Source: Campylorhamphus procurvoides | Taxonomy: Eukaryota > Chordata > Aves > Passeriformes > Dendrocolaptidae | DNA length: 64,000 nt | NCBI GenBank assembly: GCA_013396655.1 | Contig: WBMV01008435.1 | Span: 124,001-188,000, forward strand | Direction: 5' to 3' | Notes under the pieces: model-generated | Database searches by the model: none | The model's input: only the letters and a program-made list of their open reading frames with translations | Told to the model about the DNA's origin: nothing | Part shown: positions 61,514-64,000 of the stretch, piece after piece | Layout of the letters: the number at the start of each line of letters is the position of its first letter | How positions within the stretch are numbered: the first letter of the stretch is position 1 | Program-made: the position numbers and the translations under genes

Positions 61514-64000
61514 GTATTAAAATAAATATTTGTTATATTAAGTATGGGTGATAAGAAATTAGTCACATGCATCTTTATAAATACGAGTAAAAATAAATTT
61601 TACTTCTGTAGTTACTGAACCTCTGATTTGTCGAGCCATGTCTTTTCTCATCCACAAATCTTACTGAAATTAAAAATGGAGAAGCACTTATGTAGGATGT
61701 AAACATTCATATTTTTATTAATACTAAAGTGAATTCACTTAAATAGTAACACAAATCACCAAGACAAAGGCTTGATTAAAATAAACTCGTTCATTATTAT
61801 TTCTACATTCTATTTCCATAGAAAAGTTAACTTTCATTGGTTAGTAATTATTAAAATGACTATTCTTATTACTTCTTACAACACTTAGCATATTTTTAAC
61901 AGAATTTTAACAGAATTTGGCAATTCAGTTTACTAATGAGATTGCAGTATTTGGTGTGCATAACCTATCAATCATCTAGGTCAATATGCTTTATTTGGAC
62001 TCTTCATTTTTTATACTTTAATATTAGATGTTGAACGGTGCACATCTTTTTTACTAGAGAACTATTAATGCTTTATATTTCATGCTGTGCTTCTGGCTGG
62101 CAGTTGTGATTGAATTAACATCAAAATGCAATTTGTGTAGGCTTTTGCTGAGTAATTAAAACCACATTGAATATGTTGGTTACATCAAAATAACAGTAAG
62201 CTTTTTCAAACAGGCAGTCTCTCCAAAGCTTGCCTTTTGGAAAGGATTCCTTTTCTAAATAAAAGCTATTACAAAGATTTTTGTATTGGCGTGCTCTTTT
62301 GTGTAAATAAATATACTTCAGTTGTGATGATCCTAAAAGAAGATTGTCTTAGCCAAAGAAGCAATTTATTTTAAGAATGAGGATACCAGTTTGGAGACCG
62401 TGTTTTCAATGTCTGAGATTAAAAAAAACAGTATTCTCTGAAATAAAATAAGGAGAAGACAAAAAGACTGCATTGCTCAGTAGGTGTGTATGTATTATTT
62501 CATCATTATTAAATTTCATTATTTAATCACCCGGAAGACCAGAGTTAAATTTACTCAGATCAACTAGATACGTAGATTTCTATGTTACATGGTCACAGCT
62601 TTTGAAAAATATTGTGGTTAGTATTTGAGTTTGATGCTGCTGCGTGCTGTCAGATACACTTGGATGAGGTTCTGGTATACTTTGAAACTGACCCGTATGT
62701 TTTCCGAACAATCCTCAAGTTTTGAAATATATAGATCAGAGAGGATGTTTCCATTCATATGTTTGCAGACCTGTAAAATTAATGCCCATATCATATGTAT
62801 TTAAGATACAGTGTAATGCAGGTGAATATCTGATTGCAATTACTGTGTTTTGAGATATACATTTTAGTAGGCTCTACTTACCACTAATATAAATTCTTAA
62901 ATAAATAAAGATCAAACTATTGGCAAAAAAACCATTAAGCCATGCAAAGTGTTTATAAAAAGTCAGTTTTAGCTCTGTGTGAGAGTCTTTAGCTCACAGT
63001 AGACATCTAGCAAGAGAACAATCTTATACAGCCACTGACTGTTCAAAAAGAAAATAGCTGAGGGAAGTTTTGAGTATGTTTTAATGTTTTGCAACCCTGA
63101 ATTTCATGATTCCAAGGCTTACATTATTCTACAACTATGAAAACTAAAGGGATTTTGGGGATGTACAGTTCTATACACTTCATTAGTTCTGTGGGCTGAA
63201 CTTGTTCCACACAGCAAAGGCTCTTTCATTCCCACACAAGCTGCCTCCATTTTTCTCCCTCTTACCCCTCTGTGATCAAAACTCTGATGTATACTTCTTT
63301 CTCTTGCCAAAAGCTCTATGTCTCCTGTTTTCCCATTCTTGCTTTCCCATCACTGCCACTGAGAACATCCCCGGGAATGTCTGGCATTGATCAGAGATCA
63401 CGGCAGTACTGCGTGACAGAGAAGTGTCAGAGAGCTCTGTACCCAGCTCTGCTTCACCCGCTGGGAAGAGAAGCTGTAGAGGAGCCATCTGTGTCTGAGC
63501 AGGGCTAGTCAACAGCAGTGACCTGCGTGGCAGAGGTAGATGGCTGCAGGAATAACATGGAGTCTTTGTAAAAGAGGAAAGTGTGAAAGGCATTAAGAAA
63601 TGCACAAAATATAATCTTCTTATGTAGACTTTTCTTGCTTTTGTATATTTAGTATAATTATTTTATAGCTAAACATTTCTCTCAGTTTTTTCACTTTATT
63701 ATGAAAACCCGTATTCCCTGGCTTTTCACCTATGCCACCTTGATTTCAGTGTAGTTGAAAATTAGGACTAGTAAATTCAATTGCTTAAGGTTCTGGCTAA
63801 TTCAGGGCTTTATTATCATAATTAACAGACATTAGGACATATGACCTTGTTTCACATGACTGAAGTTTATATAATGCAGTCTGAACAGTAGACCGAAGAA
63901 AATGAAGTCATTTTTCTGAATTCATGCAAAATAACTATGACTAGCTACCACATGCAAAAAGCATGTCTTAGGTCAGTTATCAAGAATATAATTGATTTTA
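61514..64000. other. PPP1R42 intron 4 (incomplete)
   Basis: AT-rich sequence with no further PPP1R42 exon, repeat or RNA gene recognised; the next coding exon should lie beyond the right edge. Small frames at 63119-63605 are accidental. Confidence 0.5.

Overview
The window is vertebrate genomic DNA, almost certainly from a bird. It is AT-rich, with short exons, long introns and GT/AG splice sites. The dispersed repeats are 5'-truncated CR1 LINEs ending in the usual ATTCTATG-type tail and avian-type endogenous retrovirus LTRs; no Alu- or L1-like sequence was seen. The gene order matches human 8q13 as I remember it. The LTR types and an ITPRIP-like fragment suggest a neoavian, perhaps a passerine, but I could not compare sequences.

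Layout: (1) 695-27001, minus strand: the 5' part of CSPP1, a centrosome/cilium microtubule protein. Nine coding exons were resolved with consistent splice phases (401 codons); the rest lies left of the window. (2) 26900-28500: a CpG-rich head-to-head promoter between CSPP1 and COPS5, mostly lost in a 989-base N run. (3) 28502-40926, plus strand: COPS5 (CSN5/JAB1), catalytic subunit of the COP9 signalosome. Exons 2-8 are complete; exon 1 is presumably in the N run. (4) 41250-54040: a repeat-rich intergenic zone with CR1 copies in both orientations, three kinds of LTR (one nested inside a CR1), a MIR-like SINE and a truncated ITPRIP-like gene fragment. (5) 54041-55441: a badly assembled stretch with three single-N joins and an exact 483-base duplication around a 198-base CpG-rich piece, probably the PPP1R42 promoter. 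(6) 56039 to the right edge, plus strand: the first four coding exons of PPP1R42 (LRRC67), a leucine-rich-repeat protein phosphatase 1 regulator.

CSPP1 and PPP1R42 are both centrosome/cilium genes, and each has an RFX-type X-box in its putative CpG promoter: 27088-27100 (near-consensus) and 54941-54954 (perfect inverted repeat). This is the most interesting regulatory signal seen. COPS5, between them, is a housekeeping gene sharing CSPP1's promoter region.

I found no convincing new biological system. The best leads are the paired X-boxes, a phase-compatible cryptic terminal exon in CSPP1 (3539-3812), an unidentified exon-like minus-strand segment in a PPP1R42 intron (61188-61360), a threefold peptide repeat in the CSPP1 N-terminus, and the assembly faults that hide two promoters. 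Human comparisons rest on my memory of the protein families.
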